From Microbacterium sp. 1S1 (lineage in GTDB: Bacteria > Actinomycetota > Actinomycetes > Actinomycetales > Microbacteriaceae), in the NCBI RefSeq assembly GCF_008271365.1, contig NZ_CP043430.1, positions 1,116,001 through 1,180,000 on the forward strand: DNA of 64,000 bases, given 5' to 3'. Below the pieces are notes generated by a model. That model was given only the letters and a program-made list of their open reading frames with translations. It had not been told where the DNA came from and ran no database searches. Numbering within the stretch: position 1 is the stretch's first letter; every line of letters starts with the position of its first letter. The translations under genes and the position numbers were made by a program. Shown here piece after piece: positions 8,382 to 17,161 of the stretch.

Positions 8382-10373
8382 ATGGATACGCCGGACGAGA
8401 AGCACACCGAACGCTCCGCAGGATCCCCGACCCGTCCGCGCACCGACGCCGTCGTGACCGGGACGCACCGCCAGGCGGCGAAGGCCTCAGAGGCCGCGCG
8501 CAAGATCGTCCGTGACATTACGACGGTCCCGCCGCGTAGCGTCCACCCTGCGCTGGTCCCCGGTGTCTCGGTCGAGGAGACCGGGCGCACGTACCGCACG
8601 GACCCGCTCGTCTTCGGCGTCGCCGCCGCTTTCGCGCTCGCCTTCATCGCGTGGGGAGTGTTCGCGGGCGACAACCTCGCCGGAACCACGAGCGCGGTGC
8701 TCGCCTGGGTGGTGGAGTACTTCGGCTTCTTCTTCACGACGATCGCCACGATCATCCTCGTCTTCATGCTGTTCGTCGGCTTCAGCAAGTACGGGCGCAT
8801 CCCGCTCGGCCGCGACGACGAGGAGCCCGAGTTCTCGATGTTCTCGTGGATCTCCATGCTCTTCGCCGCGGGCATGGGCATCGGCCTCGTGTTCTGGGGT
8901 GCGGCGGAACCGCTGACGTTCTTCGAGAACCCGCCGCCCGGCACCGTCGAGGCGAACACCCTCGAGGCCATGCACACCGCCCAGACGCAGGTGCTCTATC
9001 ACTGGGGTCCGCAGGCCTGGGCGTTCTACGCGCTCGTCGGCGGCGCCATCGCGTACGGCGCCTACCGCCGCGGCCGTACACCGCTGATCTCGTCGATCTT
9101 CGCTCCGCTGCTCGGGGAGAACCGCACCACGGGCCCGGTCGGCCGGACGATCGACATCTTCTCCATCATCGTGACCCTGTTCGGCACGGCCGCCTCCCTC
9201 GGCCTCGGGGCGCTGCAGATCGGCCACGGCGTCGAGCTCGTCAGCGGAATCGGCCCGCTCGGCAACGGCATCCTCATCGCCGTGATCGCGGTGCTCACCG
9301 CGTGCTTCATCGCTTCCGCCGTCTCGGGCGTCTCCAAGGGCATCCGGGCGCTGTCGAACATCAACGCGGTGGTCGCCATCCTGCTCGCGTTCTTCGTCTT
9401 CTTCGTCGGTCCCACGCTGCTGATCCTCAACGTCATCCCGTCGGTCGCGGTGCAGTTCCTCGGAGACCTGCCCACCATGATCGGCCGCTCCGCCTCGCAG
9501 GGTGAGGCCGCGGAGGCCTTCCTGTCGAGCTGGACGATCTTCTACTGGGCGTGGTGGATCTCCTGGTCGCCCTTCGTCGGCATGTTCATCGCGAAGATCT
9601 CGCGCGGGCGGACGCTCCGCCAGTTCGTATCGGTCGTCATCGTGGTGCCGTCCGCGATCTCGCTCGTCTGGTTCGCGATCTTCGGTACCACGGCGATCCA
9701 GCAGCAGATGGAGGGCGCCGGGCTCGTCGTCGACCCGCCGGAGGAGGTGCTGTTCGGGGTGCTGGCGAACCTGCCGTTCCCGCTCGTCACCAGCATCGTG
9801 CTCATCCTCCTCATCGCGATCTTCTTCATCACCGGCGCCGACTCCGCCTCGCTCGTCATGGGCACGCTGTCGCAGCAGGGCCGCCCGGAGCCGTCGCGCT
9901 GGGTCGCGGTCGTCTGGGGTGTGCTCGTGGGCGTGATCGCCGCGGTGCTGCTCGTCAGCGGCGCCGAGGGGAGCGGCCTGCAGTCGCTGCAGAACGCGAC
10001 GATCATCGCGGCGCTGCCGTTCGCGATCATCATGGCCTTCATGATGATCGCGTTCATGAAGGACCTGCGGCGCGATCCGCTGATCCTGCGCGACCGGTAC
10101 GCCAGGGCGGCGGTCCGGCACAGCGTCATGGCCGGGCTCGAGGAGTACGGCGACGACTTCGCGCTCGTGCCCGTCGAGTACGACCACTCGGAGGACGACC
10201 TCGCCTGGATCGACGAAGACACCGTCGACGACACCCTCGCCGAGGTCTACGAGGCCGCGACCGAGGCGATCGACATCGTCCCGCCTTCTGAGGTGGACGC
10301 TGCCGTCGATGCCGCCATGGAAGCCCCGGCTGCCGACGCTGCCGCTGCCGACGCTCCACCCCGCGCGGACTGA
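8382..10373 (+). CDS. BCCT-family betaine/carnitine/choline transporter
   Basis: 663 aa from the ATG at 8382; an in-frame GTG at 8364 is less likely. A hydrophilic N-terminus of about 70 residues precedes twelve predicted membrane helices. The BCCT fingerprint is visible: FSWISMLFAAGMGIGLVFWG early, and WAWWISWSPFVGMFIAKISR in the helix-8 region that forms the aromatic betaine box. The C-terminal tail of about 90 residues is acidic and Ala/Asp-rich. By family it takes up compatible solutes with Na+ or H+ under osmotic stress. It stands alone between two hairpin elements. Confidence 0.9.
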   Translation: MDTPDEKHTERSAGSPTRPRTDAVVTGTHRQAAKASEAARKIVRDITTVPPRSVHPALVPGVSVEETGRTYRTDPLVFGVAAAFALAFIAWGVFAGDNLAGTTSAVLAWVVEYFGFFFTTIATIILVFMLFVGFSKYGRIPLGRDDEEPEFSMFSWISMLFAAGMGIGLVFWGAAEPLTFFENPPPGTVEANTLEAMHTAQTQVLYHWGPQAWAFYALVGGAIAYGAYRRGRTPLISSIFAPLLGENRTTGPVGRTIDIFSIIVTLFGTAASLGLGALQIGHGVELVSGIGPLGNGILIAVIAVLTACFIASAVSGVSKGIRALSNINAVVAILLAFFVFFVGPTLLILNVIPSVAVQFLGDLPTMIGRSASQGEAAEAFLSSWTIFYWAWWISWSPFVGMFIAKISRGRTLRQFVSVVIVVPSAISLVWFAIFGTTAIQQQMEGAGLVVDPPEEVLFGVLANLPFPLVTSIVLILLIAIFFITGADSASLVMGTLSQQGRPEPSRWVAVVWGVLVGVIAAVLLVSGAEGSGLQSLQNATIIAALPFAIIMAFMMIAFMKDLRRDPLILRDRYARAAVRHSVMAGLEEYGDDFALVPVEYDHSEDDLAWIDEDTVDDTLAEVYEAATEAIDIVPPSEVDAAVDAAMEAPAADAAAADAPPRAD

Positions 10374-10386
10374 ACGCGAGAGCTCA

Positions 10387-10445
10387 GGCGATCACGCCGG
10401 TTCAGGCACGTCCTCCTGCGGGACGCCTGAACTCGCGTGATCGCC
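10387..10445. terminator. Bidirectional hairpin between convergent genes (repeat copy 2)
   Basis: A 21-bp arm at 10387-10407 (starting GGCGATCACGCC) pairs with 10425-10445 (ending GCGTGATCGCC) with two mismatches and a 17-nt loop. It lies 13 bp after the BCCT stop and overlaps the last codons of the minus-strand SDR gene. Both transcripts probably end here, without T-runs. It shares an arm with the element at 8271. Confidence 0.6.
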
Positions 10446-11933
10446 GGCCTCCGCGGCCGCTGTGATCCGCGCGGCCATGCCGGAGAAGATGAGTCCGTGG
10501 AAGGGCAGCACGGCGAGCCAGTACAACCGGCCGAGCAGCCCGCGGGGGAAGAACACGGCACGCTGCTCGTAGCGGGCGCCCTCGCCGTCGGGCACCGCGC
10601 GCAACTCGAGCCACGCCTCGCCCGGCACCTTCATCTCGGCGCGGAGCCGCAGCAGCCGCCCGGTCTCGGTCTGCTCCACCGCCTCCACGCGCCAGAAGTC
10701 GATCGCATCCCCCACGCGGGCGGCGGTGCGACTCCGGCGTCCGCGGCGCAGCCCCACGCCGCCGACGACGCGGTCCATGAGCCCTCGGACAGCCCACAGC
10801 AGCGGTGACGAGTACCAGCCGTTCTCCCCGCCGATCCCGAGGATCACGCGCCACAGCTCCGCGACGGACGCGCGGGTGGCGACCGAGCGCTTGTCCGTGA
10901 ACACGGTGCGTCCGGCCCAGTCCGGGTCGCTCGGCAGCGGGTCGCTCGGTGCTCCGGTGACCTCGGCGTCCTGCCAGCTGGTCTCGACGGCGTCCGCGTC
11001 CACCCGGCCGAGGGCGAGGGCCACGGAACGGCGGTACGGGGTGAGGCCGCCCTCGGGCCGCGGGATGAGCGCGTCGACGGCGTGATCCTTCATGATGCAC
11101 TCGTTCTGCAGCGACGCGACGAGGGGGCGCGCGATGGACCGCGGCACGGGGGTGACCAGGTTCACCCAGTGCGACGCGAGCTCCGGCGTCAAGACAGGGA
11201 GCGCCGCGATGGCGCGCTGCCGCAGCCCGGCCTCCACCGCGTAGCCGTTCATCATCTGGCCGTAGCGCAGCACATCCGGGCCCCCGATGTCGACCGCGCG
11301 GTTCACGTCGTCGCCCACCCGCGCGGCGCCGAGCAGGTAATGCAGCACGTCGCGCACGGCGATGGGCTGGATGCGGTTGCGCACCCACTTCGGCGCCGGC
11401 ATGTACGGCAGCACGTCGGTGAGATGCCGGATCATCTCGAACGATGCCGAGCCCGAGCCGATCACCACGCCCGCCTGCAAGACCAGGGTCGGCACGCCCG
11501 ACTGCAGGAAGATCTCGCCGACGTGGACCCGCGAGCGCAGGTGAGGCGAGAGTCTCGCGTCGTCCGGATGCAGGCCGCCGAGATACACGATGCGCCGCAC
11601 TCCGGCCAGGGCGGCGGCGGTGGCGACGGTGGTCGCTGCGCGCTCGTCGCTCTCCTCGAAGCCCTTGCCCGCCGACATGGAGTGGATGAGGTAGTACACG
11701 ACGTCGACGTCGTCCATCGCGGAGGCCACGGCACGCTCGTCGTCGGCGGACCCCTCGAGGATCTCGCAGTCCTCGCCCCAGCCGAAAGAGGCCGCGCGGG
11801 CCGCGTCGCGCGCGAGGACGCGGACCCGATACCCGGCGTTCAGCAGGCGCGGGGTCAGGCGTCCGCCGATATAACCGGTGGCCCCAAGCACGAGCGCGCG
11901 GGGTGCGGAGCCGTCGTCTCGGGGGAGCGCCAT
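10392..11933 (-). CDS. SDR-family NAD(P)-binding protein with C-terminal DUF2867 domain
   Basis: 513 aa from the ATG at 11933, chosen for its GAGGA site about 8 nt upstream. An in-frame ATG at 11975 with poor spacing would add 14 residues. Residues 10-290 are an atypical NAD(P)-binding Rossmann domain, with LVLGATGYIGGRL and VVYYLIHSM. Residues 340-500 match DUF2867, a START-like module (WLELRAVPDG, YEQRAVFFPRGLLGRLYW). Such two-domain proteins are common in actinobacteria and their reaction is not known. The last codons form one arm of the hairpin at 10387-10445. Confidence 0.82.
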   Translation of the reverse strand: MALPRDDGSAPRALVLGATGYIGGRLTPRLLNAGYRVRVLARDAARAASFGWGEDCEILEGSADDERAVASAMDDVDVVYYLIHSMSAGKGFEESDERAATTVATAAALAGVRRIVYLGGLHPDDARLSPHLRSRVHVGEIFLQSGVPTLVLQAGVVIGSGSASFEMIRHLTDVLPYMPAPKWVRNRIQPIAVRDVLHYLLGAARVGDDVNRAVDIGGPDVLRYGQMMNGYAVEAGLRQRAIAALPVLTPELASHWVNLVTPVPRSIARPLVASLQNECIMKDHAVDALIPRPEGGLTPYRRSVALALGRVDADAVETSWQDAEVTGAPSDPLPSDPDWAGRTVFTDKRSVATRASVAELWRVILGIGGENGWYSSPLLWAVRGLMDRVVGGVGLRRGRRSRTAARVGDAIDFWRVEAVEQTETGRLLRLRAEMKVPGEAWLELRAVPDGEGARYEQRAVFFPRGLLGRLYWLAVLPFHGLIFSGMAARITAAAEAGDHASSGVPQEDVPEPA

Positions 11934-12085
11934 CAGGGATTCCTCGCGACCGGTGGGCTGGGTGAGCTCGCTCATGCTCCGAGCGTAGATCCCGCCGACG
12001 ACATCCGGTACGGGCTCGTGCCGGGCTTTCACCGCTCTTCGCGCACGGTCGCGGGCAGCCCCGCCGACGGGGTACGGTCGTATCC

Positions 12086-13318
12086 GTGACTTCCATCGAA
12101 TCGATTCGACGCACAGCGGTGGATCGTGCGACGCAGCGCGCGCGTATCGCCGTCTCGGCGCTGTTCCTCACGAACGGCGCCCTGTTCGCGAACATCCTGC
12201 CGCGCTATCCGGAGATCAAGGCCGCCCTCGGCCTCGACAATCTCGGCTACGGGATCGCGCTCGCCGCGTTCCCCGCCGGCGCCATCGCGGCGGGACTCCT
12301 GGCGGCCACGCTGATCCGTCGCTTCGGGTCGGGGCGTGTCGCGGTGATCGGCACCGTCCTCACGAGCCTCGGTCTGCTGTCGGCGGCGCTCTCCCCGACC
12401 GGCCTCCTCTTCGCGGTCGCGCTGTTCGTCGGAGGCGCCTCCGACGCCGTCACCGACGTCGCGCAGAACGCCCACGGCCTCCGCGTGCAGCGGCGGTACG
12501 GGCGCTCCATCATCAACTCCTTCCACGCCATCTGGTCCATCGGTGCGGTGCTCGGCGGGGTGATGGCCGCGGGCGCGATCGCCGTGCAGCTCCCCCTCGC
12601 GGTCCACCTGGGGATCTCGACCGCGGTGTTCGCGACGGTCGCCCTCGTCGCCCTCCGCTTCTGCCTGCCGGGCCGCGACGACGAGTCGGAGGAGGACGCG
12701 GCGGCGGAGCCCGAGGAGATCGCCGGCGCGGTCCGCCGTGGTGTCCCGGCGAGGACCATCGTGGCCGTGATCGCGCTGACCCTCATCGCCATGGCCGGCG
12801 CCATCGCCGAGGACGCCGGCAACTCCTGGGCCACCCTCTACCTGGGTGACTCCCTGGGGGCGGCGGCCGCCGTCGCGCCGCTCGGGTTCATCGCCCTCGT
12901 CGGCGCGCAGTTCGTCGGGCGTCTGCTCGGCGACCCGATGACCGACCGCTTCGGGCAGCGCTGGGTCGCGCGAGTCGGCGGCCTCATCGCCGCCGTCGGG
13001 ATGACGCTCGCTCTGCTGTTCCCGAGTGTCCCGGGCACGATCGTCGGGTTCGCGACCGTGGGCTTCGGAATCGCCACGCTCATCCCCGCCGCGATGCATG
13101 CCGCGGACGAGCTTCCGGGGCTGCGACCCGGTGTCGGGCTCACGGTGGTGTCGTGGCTCCTGCGGCTCGGGTTCCTGCTGTCGCCGCCGTTCGTCGGGTG
13201 GCTGGCGGAGACGGAGAGCCTTCGCGTCGGCCTCGTGGTCGCACCCGTGGCCGCGATCGTGGCGGTGCTGCTCGCGGGCTTCCTGGACGAGCGGCGCCCG
13301 CAGCACGGGTCGGACTAG
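12086..13318 (+). CDS. MFS transporter
   Basis: 410 aa, GTG start. Twelve hydrophobic segments are spread over the protein, split by a charged acidic loop at about residues 195-215 (DDESEEDAAAEPEE). The second half repeats the fold. The family resembles YbjJ-like major facilitator proteins of uncertain substrate. It is convergent with the MarR gene and their ends overlap by 4 bp. Confidence 0.83.
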   Translation: MTSIESIRRTAVDRATQRARIAVSALFLTNGALFANILPRYPEIKAALGLDNLGYGIALAAFPAGAIAAGLLAATLIRRFGSGRVAVIGTVLTSLGLLSAALSPTGLLFAVALFVGGASDAVTDVAQNAHGLRVQRRYGRSIINSFHAIWSIGAVLGGVMAAGAIAVQLPLAVHLGISTAVFATVALVALRFCLPGRDDESEEDAAAEPEEIAGAVRRGVPARTIVAVIALTLIAMAGAIAEDAGNSWATLYLGDSLGAAAAVAPLGFIALVGAQFVGRLLGDPMTDRFGQRWVARVGGLIAAVGMTLALLFPSVPGTIVGFATVGFGIATLIPAAMHAADELPGLRPGVGLTVVSWLLRLGFLLSPPFVGWLAETESLRVGLVVAPVAAIVAVLLAGFLDERRPQHGSD

Positions 13319-13860
13319 GCCGGCTCTTCCACGAGCTCCGTGCCGCCGTGCTGGGCGTCGGCCTCTGCCGCCTCCTCGATCGCGGCGGTCATCCCGACGA
13401 GGAACCGCATGACCACCGCGCGCTCCTCGTCGGAGAGGTCGTCCACGAGGGAGAGCATCCGGCGGTGCATCGCGCCGAGCGTCGCCCGCACCTCGTCGTC
13501 ACTGCTCACGGTCGGCACGACGATGCCGGCGCGGCGATCGGTGGGATGCGGCTCGCGGCGCGCATGCCCGCCCTTCTCCAGCCGGTCGATGAGCGTGGTG
13601 GTCGACGCGGTCGAGATGTCCAGCATGCGGGCCAGGTCGATCGGGCGCACGATGCGTCCGGCCTTCTGTTCGCGCAGCAGGAATCGCAGGGCGACGAGGT
13701 CGGTCTCGTTCATGCCCATGGAGGCGCGGGTGCGAGCGCGCATGGCGGTTTCGGCCGAACGGTATCGGCGCAGCATGTTGAGCACGTCGACGGTGCTTGC
13801 GCGTTCGCTGTCGGGGTACCAGTAGCCGGAGGCGTGGAACTCGCCGGTGCTGTCGGTCAC
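13315..13860 (-). CDS. MarR-family regulator
   Basis: 181 aa, GTG start overlapping the stop of the upstream 78-aa gene (GTGA). The winged helix is at about residues 55-120: ALRFLLREQKAGRIVRPIDL, then the recognition helix STASTTTLIDRLEKGGHARR and the wing PHPTDRRAGIVV. A His/Glu-rich tail follows. Together with the small upstream protein it forms a two-gene unit divergent from another MarR gene. Confidence 0.85.
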   Translation of the reverse strand: MTDSTGEFHASGYWYPDSERASTVDVLNMLRRYRSAETAMRARTRASMGMNETDLVALRFLLREQKAGRIVRPIDLARMLDISTASTTTLIDRLEKGGHARREPHPTDRRAGIVVPTVSSDDEVRATLGAMHRRMLSLVDDLSDEERAVVMRFLVGMTAAIEEAAEADAQHGGTELVEEPA

Positions 13861-14093
13861 GCGACCTCTCCTTCGTGGCTGGAACCGGCCTCTCGCTCGA
13901 GCATCTCCATGGCGCCCGTCTCGACCTCGGCGGGGATGATCCGCAGCAGGCCGCCCGTGATCGCATCGGTCTCTGCGCCGATGATCTGCTCGATCCGGCC
14001 TCGCGAGACGGAGGGGAAGAGTTCCTCCAGACGGGCGAGAAGGTCGGCGTAGCGGATGTACGACGCCTCCTCGAGAGTCAGTCGCTCGGGCAT
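13857..14093 (-). CDS. Small helical protein, three-helix-bundle dimerisation type
   Basis: 78 aa: MPERLTLEEASYIRYADLLARLEELFPSVSRGRIEQIIGA in two connected parts, then acidic residues. The pattern LxxLFPxVxRxxIEQII resembles the short three-helix-bundle domain that actinobacterial ArsR/ArsC and small stand-alone proteins carry. The start ATG at 14093 faces the divergent MarR gene at 14223. It is translationally coupled to the MarR gene and may interact with it; this is inference. Confidence 0.6.
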   Translation of the reverse strand: MPERLTLEEASYIRYADLLARLEELFPSVSRGRIEQIIGAETDAITGGLLRIIPAEVETGAMEMLEREAGSSHEGEVA

Positions 14094-14222
14094 GGCATCC
14101 TTTCGGGGGCAGAGATCCATCTTCTCACCTCTGGAAGTCCCTGGTCGTCCAGGAATATCGCTAGTCAGCCTTACTGTCAGACTGTCGAGGTACCATGGGG
14201 TCGGGGAAGGAGGATCACCTGC

Positions 14223-14669
14223 ATGGGGAACATCAGCACTGACGTCACGACCTCTGCGCTCGCGCGCGATGTCGATGATTTCCGCCGCGCCGACGCGCAG
14301 TTGAACCGACGCCTCGCCGCCCGGAGGGAACCCAACGATACCGACCGTGCGGCGATGCACTTCATCGGCACCGCCCCCGTCGAGAAGCCCGTCACGCCCC
14401 GCGACCTCGCCACTTACCTCGGGATCAGCACGGCGGCGGTCACGAGTGTCGTGCGACGGATGTCGGAGCGCGGGCAGATCGTCGTGGCGCCGCACCCCCT
14501 GGATGCCCGGTCCAAGGTCCTGCGCCCTTCCCTCCGTGACCTTCACGGCCAGGGAGATGAGCTGGCGCAGCGCGTGGCAGCCGTCGAAGGCGAGTTCACG
14601 TCGGAGCAGGTGGCCGTGATCTCGCGCTTCCTGCGGCGTCTCACCGACGAACTCGGCGATCTTCCCTGA
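14223..14669 (+). CDS. MarR-family regulator (second)
   Basis: 148 aa from the ATG at 14223 with a GGAGG ribosome site 10 nt upstream. The winged helix at about residues 35-100 has VTPRDLATYLGISTAAVTSV as the recognition helix and PHPLDARSKVLRP as the wing. It is divergent from the 78-aa/MarR pair, with a 129-bp shared promoter region. A perfect palindrome lies just after it (14679-14692), before the DUF7882 gene, a plausible target of this protein. Confidence 0.83.
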   Translation: MGNISTDVTTSALARDVDDFRRADAQLNRRLAARREPNDTDRAAMHFIGTAPVEKPVTPRDLATYLGISTAAVTSVVRRMSERGQIVVAPHPLDARSKVLRPSLRDLHGQGDELAQRVAAVEGEFTSEQVAVISRFLRRLTDELGDLP

Positions 14670-14678
14670 TCGATTTGA

Positions 14679-14692
14679 TTTAACTAGTTAAA
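14679..14692. promoter_or_regulatory. Palindromic operator before the DUF7882 gene
   Basis: TTTAACTAGTTAAA is a perfect 14-bp palindrome, followed at once by a partial second copy (ACTAGTAAACT, to 14702). AT-rich symmetric sites like this are typical MarR targets, and a MarR gene ends 9 bp upstream. It is 47 bp before the DUF7882 start. Confidence 0.6.
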
Positions 14693-14738
14693 CTAGTAAA
14701 CTATCCTCGTCCAGCTTTTCTGCCACGAGGAGAAGAAC

Positions 14739-15062
14739 ATGGGAACGCTCACGTACGCTAACGCGGCTCCGATCGAGGTCGACGACGAGCTGCTCGCTCA
14801 CCTTCGGGCCGCCACCGTCACCAAGCTCCGTCGCAACGAGCCGTTCGCGCTCACGGTGCAGACCGGGGCCGACCGGGCCGAGACGCTGTGGATCCACGCG
14901 TCCATCCCGATCCGTTTCGTCGTCGAGGGAACGGTCGCGCTGCACCGGCCACTGTTGGCTCGCCTCATGCGGGCGGCCGGCTCCACCGGTGGACTCGACC
15001 TCACCGACCCCGACCTGTCGCTGGAGGCGGCGTCGCGCGAACTGCACGCGATGAGCGCCTGA
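14739..15062 (+). CDS. DUF7882 family protein
   Basis: 107 aa. It starts MGTLTYANAAPIEVDDELL and contains KLRRNEPFALTV and LWIHASIPIRFV, the conserved features of a small Microbacteriaceae family that was often mis-labelled as an ATP-dependent DNA ligase and is now DUF7882. No catalytic motif is apparent and the function is unknown. A GAGGAG site precedes the ATG. The upstream palindrome suggests control by a MarR protein. Confidence 0.75.
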   Translation: MGTLTYANAAPIEVDDELLAHLRAATVTKLRRNEPFALTVQTGADRAETLWIHASIPIRFVVEGTVALHRPLLARLMRAAGSTGGLDLTDPDLSLEAASRELHAMSA

Positions 15063-15177
15063 TAACGGAGGGGTGCAGACCCGCCTCACCGCCTCGGGAT
15101 CCTCTTCAAGGGCTCTCGGATCCCCGGGCGGTGACGGCTGCGGCGAGAACGGAGCGGGGGCTCTCGATCGCCGACCG

Positions 15178-15222
15178 CGGCATCCGGCCGCCGGGATTCG
15201 GGTTCCCGGCAGCCGGATGCCG
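15178..15222 (+). terminator. Intrinsic terminator after the DUF7882 gene
   Basis: CGGCATCCGGC (15178-15188) pairs perfectly with GCCGGATGCCG (15212-15222), with an inner GCCGGGA/TTCCCGGC stem, and TTTCTTC follows. It separates the plus-strand gene from the convergent SDR gene ending at 15231. Confidence 0.7.
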
Positions 15223-15230
15223 TTTCTTCG

Positions 15231-15983
15231 TCAGAGGGCGGTGTAGCCGCCGTCGACCAGGTGGTAGCTGCCGGTGATGAAGCTGGCGGCGTCGCTCGCG
15301 AGGAACACCACGAGGTTCGCCACCTCGTCCGCCTGCCCCAGGCGCCCGATCGGGTGCTTCGACACGAGGAAGTCCTTCGCCTCGTCGCCCATGTTTGCCA
15401 GCAGCGGAGTGTCGATGAAGCCGGGACCGACCGAGTTCACGCGGACACCCTGCGCCGAGTACTCGAGCGCAGCGGTCTTCGTCATGCCGACGACGCCGTG
15501 CTTGGCGGTGACGTAGGCAGGGGAGCCGGCGAAGCCGACACTGCCGAGGATCGAGGCGATGTTGACGACCGAGCCGCCGCCGTTGGCGAGGATCGAAGGG
15601 ATCTGCGCCTTCATGTTGCGGAACACGGCGTTGAGGTTGATCGCGATCACCTTGTCCCACGCGTCGTCCTCGTAGTCCGCGGTGGGCGCGGTGGCGCCGC
15701 CGATGCCGGCGTTGTTGACGCCGATGCGGAGTGGGGCGAGGGAGTTCGCGAGCTCGACCGAGGACGCGATCCAGGCCGGGTCCGTGGCGTCGCCGATCGA
15801 CGCCTCCGCGGTGCCGCCGGCGGCGCGGATCTCCTCGACGACCGCGTTCGCGTGCTCCGCGTTGAGGTCGTTCACCACCACGGCGGCGCCGTTCTGCGCC
15901 AGCAGCAGCGCGACCGCGCGGCCGATGCCGCTGCCTGCTCCCGTCACGATCGCCGAGCGGTTCGAGACGTCGTACTGAGCCAC
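15231..15983 (-). CDS. SDR-family oxidoreductase (classical short-chain dehydrogenase)
   Basis: 250 aa from a GTG at 15983 with a GGAG site 8 nt upstream. The cofactor loop TGAGSGIGRA, the NNAG motif (VNNAGIGG), the catalytic serine segment VNIASILGSVG and the YVTAK pair (Tyr and Lys) are all present. The Asp after the second strand (VNDLNAEH) suggests NAD(H) preference. The substrate is unknown. Its upstream region is where the Tn7-like transposon inserted, 121 bp from the start codon. Confidence 0.87.
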   Translation of the reverse strand: MAQYDVSNRSAIVTGAGSGIGRAVALLLAQNGAAVVVNDLNAEHANAVVEEIRAAGGTAEASIGDATDPAWIASSVELANSLAPLRIGVNNAGIGGATAPTADYEDDAWDKVIAINLNAVFRNMKAQIPSILANGGGSVVNIASILGSVGFAGSPAYVTAKHGVVGMTKTAALEYSAQGVRVNSVGPGFIDTPLLANMGDEAKDFLVSKHPIGRLGQADEVANLVVFLASDAASFITGSYHLVDGGYTAL

Positions 15984-16103
15984 TTTTCGGGCTCCTTCCC
16001 GGGCGGGCACGGTGCCGGGAGATCTTCTCGGACGGTCCGTCCTTCCTTCCAGCCTACGCCCGGAGGACCGAGGTGGATTCATGTGAATGGAAAAAGCAGG
16101 GCG

Positions 16104-16108
16104 AGGGG
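16104..16108. repeat. Target-site duplication, left copy (AGGGG)
   Basis: The five bases AGGGG directly before the terminal TGT of the transposon are repeated directly after the terminal ACA at 61422-61426. A 5-bp duplication is the known length for Tn7-family insertions. Confidence 0.85.
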
Positions 16109-16150
16109 TGTCAGAATCGCGATGAAATCGGACTAAGTCCGATGTAAAGC
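16109..16150 (+). repeat. Left transposon end with TnsB-like sites
   Basis: Starts TGTCAGAATCGCGATGAA, then ATCGGACT (16127-16134), one A, and the inverted copy AGTCCGATGTAAAGC (16136-16150). A weaker inverted match (ATCCGATCATACGG) lies at about 16179-16192. The stretch up to the first gene end at 16286 holds no other feature. Confidence 0.8.
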
Positions 16151-16285
16151 GCTAAGTTCACTGCCTCACGAAGGGGCTGATCCGATCATACGGATCGGGT
16201 CGGACATCTCGCCTCACGGAGTTCTGAATCCCCATGGCGCGCATCTCGGCGACCCAGCGTTCCCCGTCGGCCAAGCAGGACAGCT

Positions 16286-17089
16286 CTAGCGTCGAAGCTC
16301 GTAACCCTGTTCGTTTAGTAGGTTGATTGCGATCTCGAGCAGCGTCCCAATGAACTCGATGAGGTCTGCAATCAGCTCCTCGTCTGGTTCGTACAGAGCC
16401 CCGCCCATCTGAGGCGTAGATGGGGGCGTCTCGATCGCGTGGCGCAGAGTGGTGATGAACTGCCCGTGCGCGTGGGCCGAGGTTATCGCCCAATAGTTGA
16501 AGGTCTGCAATGTGGGGCCCGGAACGCGACTCGCTATCTTCCTTGTGATCGAGGAGGGATCGATCAATGGTGCGCTGAGAACGTCTTCCGGATCGGATCC
16601 GAGGTTGCTCGCCGTGGTCCTGAGAAAACGTCCGAGTGCTGCTATTCCCTGTTCGGTCTTGTCATCCGGCGTTCGCGCTTTGCGCAGAGCGTTGGTCAGC
16701 TTCAGCCCGTGCCTGTGCTCGATACGAGCAATCTCAAGTGCCCTGCGGACTCTAGAAGGGGAATCGGTACCATCCAGAATCCAGATCACCTCCACGAGCC
16801 CCTCCATCACAGGACGGAACAAGGTGTAGTCAGCCTGCATATGAAGGAGCAACACGTCCTCTTCGGGGCTGGCGGCAAGCTCCGCCCAGGCGGATACGTG
16901 GTCTGCAACGGTGAGGACGAGCCCGGAGACTATGGCATGAGGGATGACGATGTTTCCTGCGAGGGCTTGATCTTCCTCCGCCATCGACCCCTTTCGAACC
17001 GTGGGCACTCCACTCTTGATCGCCGCCGCGAAGTCCCGGAATCCTTCGACAGCACCGCTGAGAGTCTGCAAGGTGGAACGCTGTGTCAT
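16286..17089 (-). CDS. Hypothetical protein, first cargo gene at the left end
   Basis: 267 aa, not assigned to a family with confidence. It is mostly helical, with a Leu-rich middle (EVDVLLLHMQADYTLFRP-like segment) and a conserved-looking arginine/histidine patch ALEIARIEHRHGLKL. No signal peptide or clear membrane helix is seen. GC content is lower than in the chromosomal genes to the left, in keeping with transposon cargo. Its place beside a toxin-antitoxin pair and putative defence genes suggests a defence-related role, which is inference only. Confidence 0.6.
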   Translation of the reverse strand: MTQRSTLQTLSGAVEGFRDFAAAIKSGVPTVRKGSMAEEDQALAGNIVIPHAIVSGLVLTVADHVSAWAELAASPEEDVLLLHMQADYTLFRPVMEGLVEVIWILDGTDSPSRVRRALEIARIEHRHGLKLTNALRKARTPDDKTEQGIAALGRFLRTTASNLGSDPEDVLSAPLIDPSSITRKIASRVPGPTLQTFNYWAITSAHAHGQFITTLRHAIETPPSTPQMGGALYEPDEELIADLIEFIGTLLEIAINLLNEQGYELRR

Positions 17090-17161
17090 AGCACTGAGCG
17101 TACGGGGGGATCGAGCGTCATCTGATAATCCGAGATCGCAGATTGCCGTCCTGGGGTGGTT

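Noticed and set aside
8487..10187. 566-codon frame antisense to the BCCT transporter
   Set aside because: Low-complexity Asp/Arg/Glu-rich translation typical of a shadow; no ribosome site or family match.
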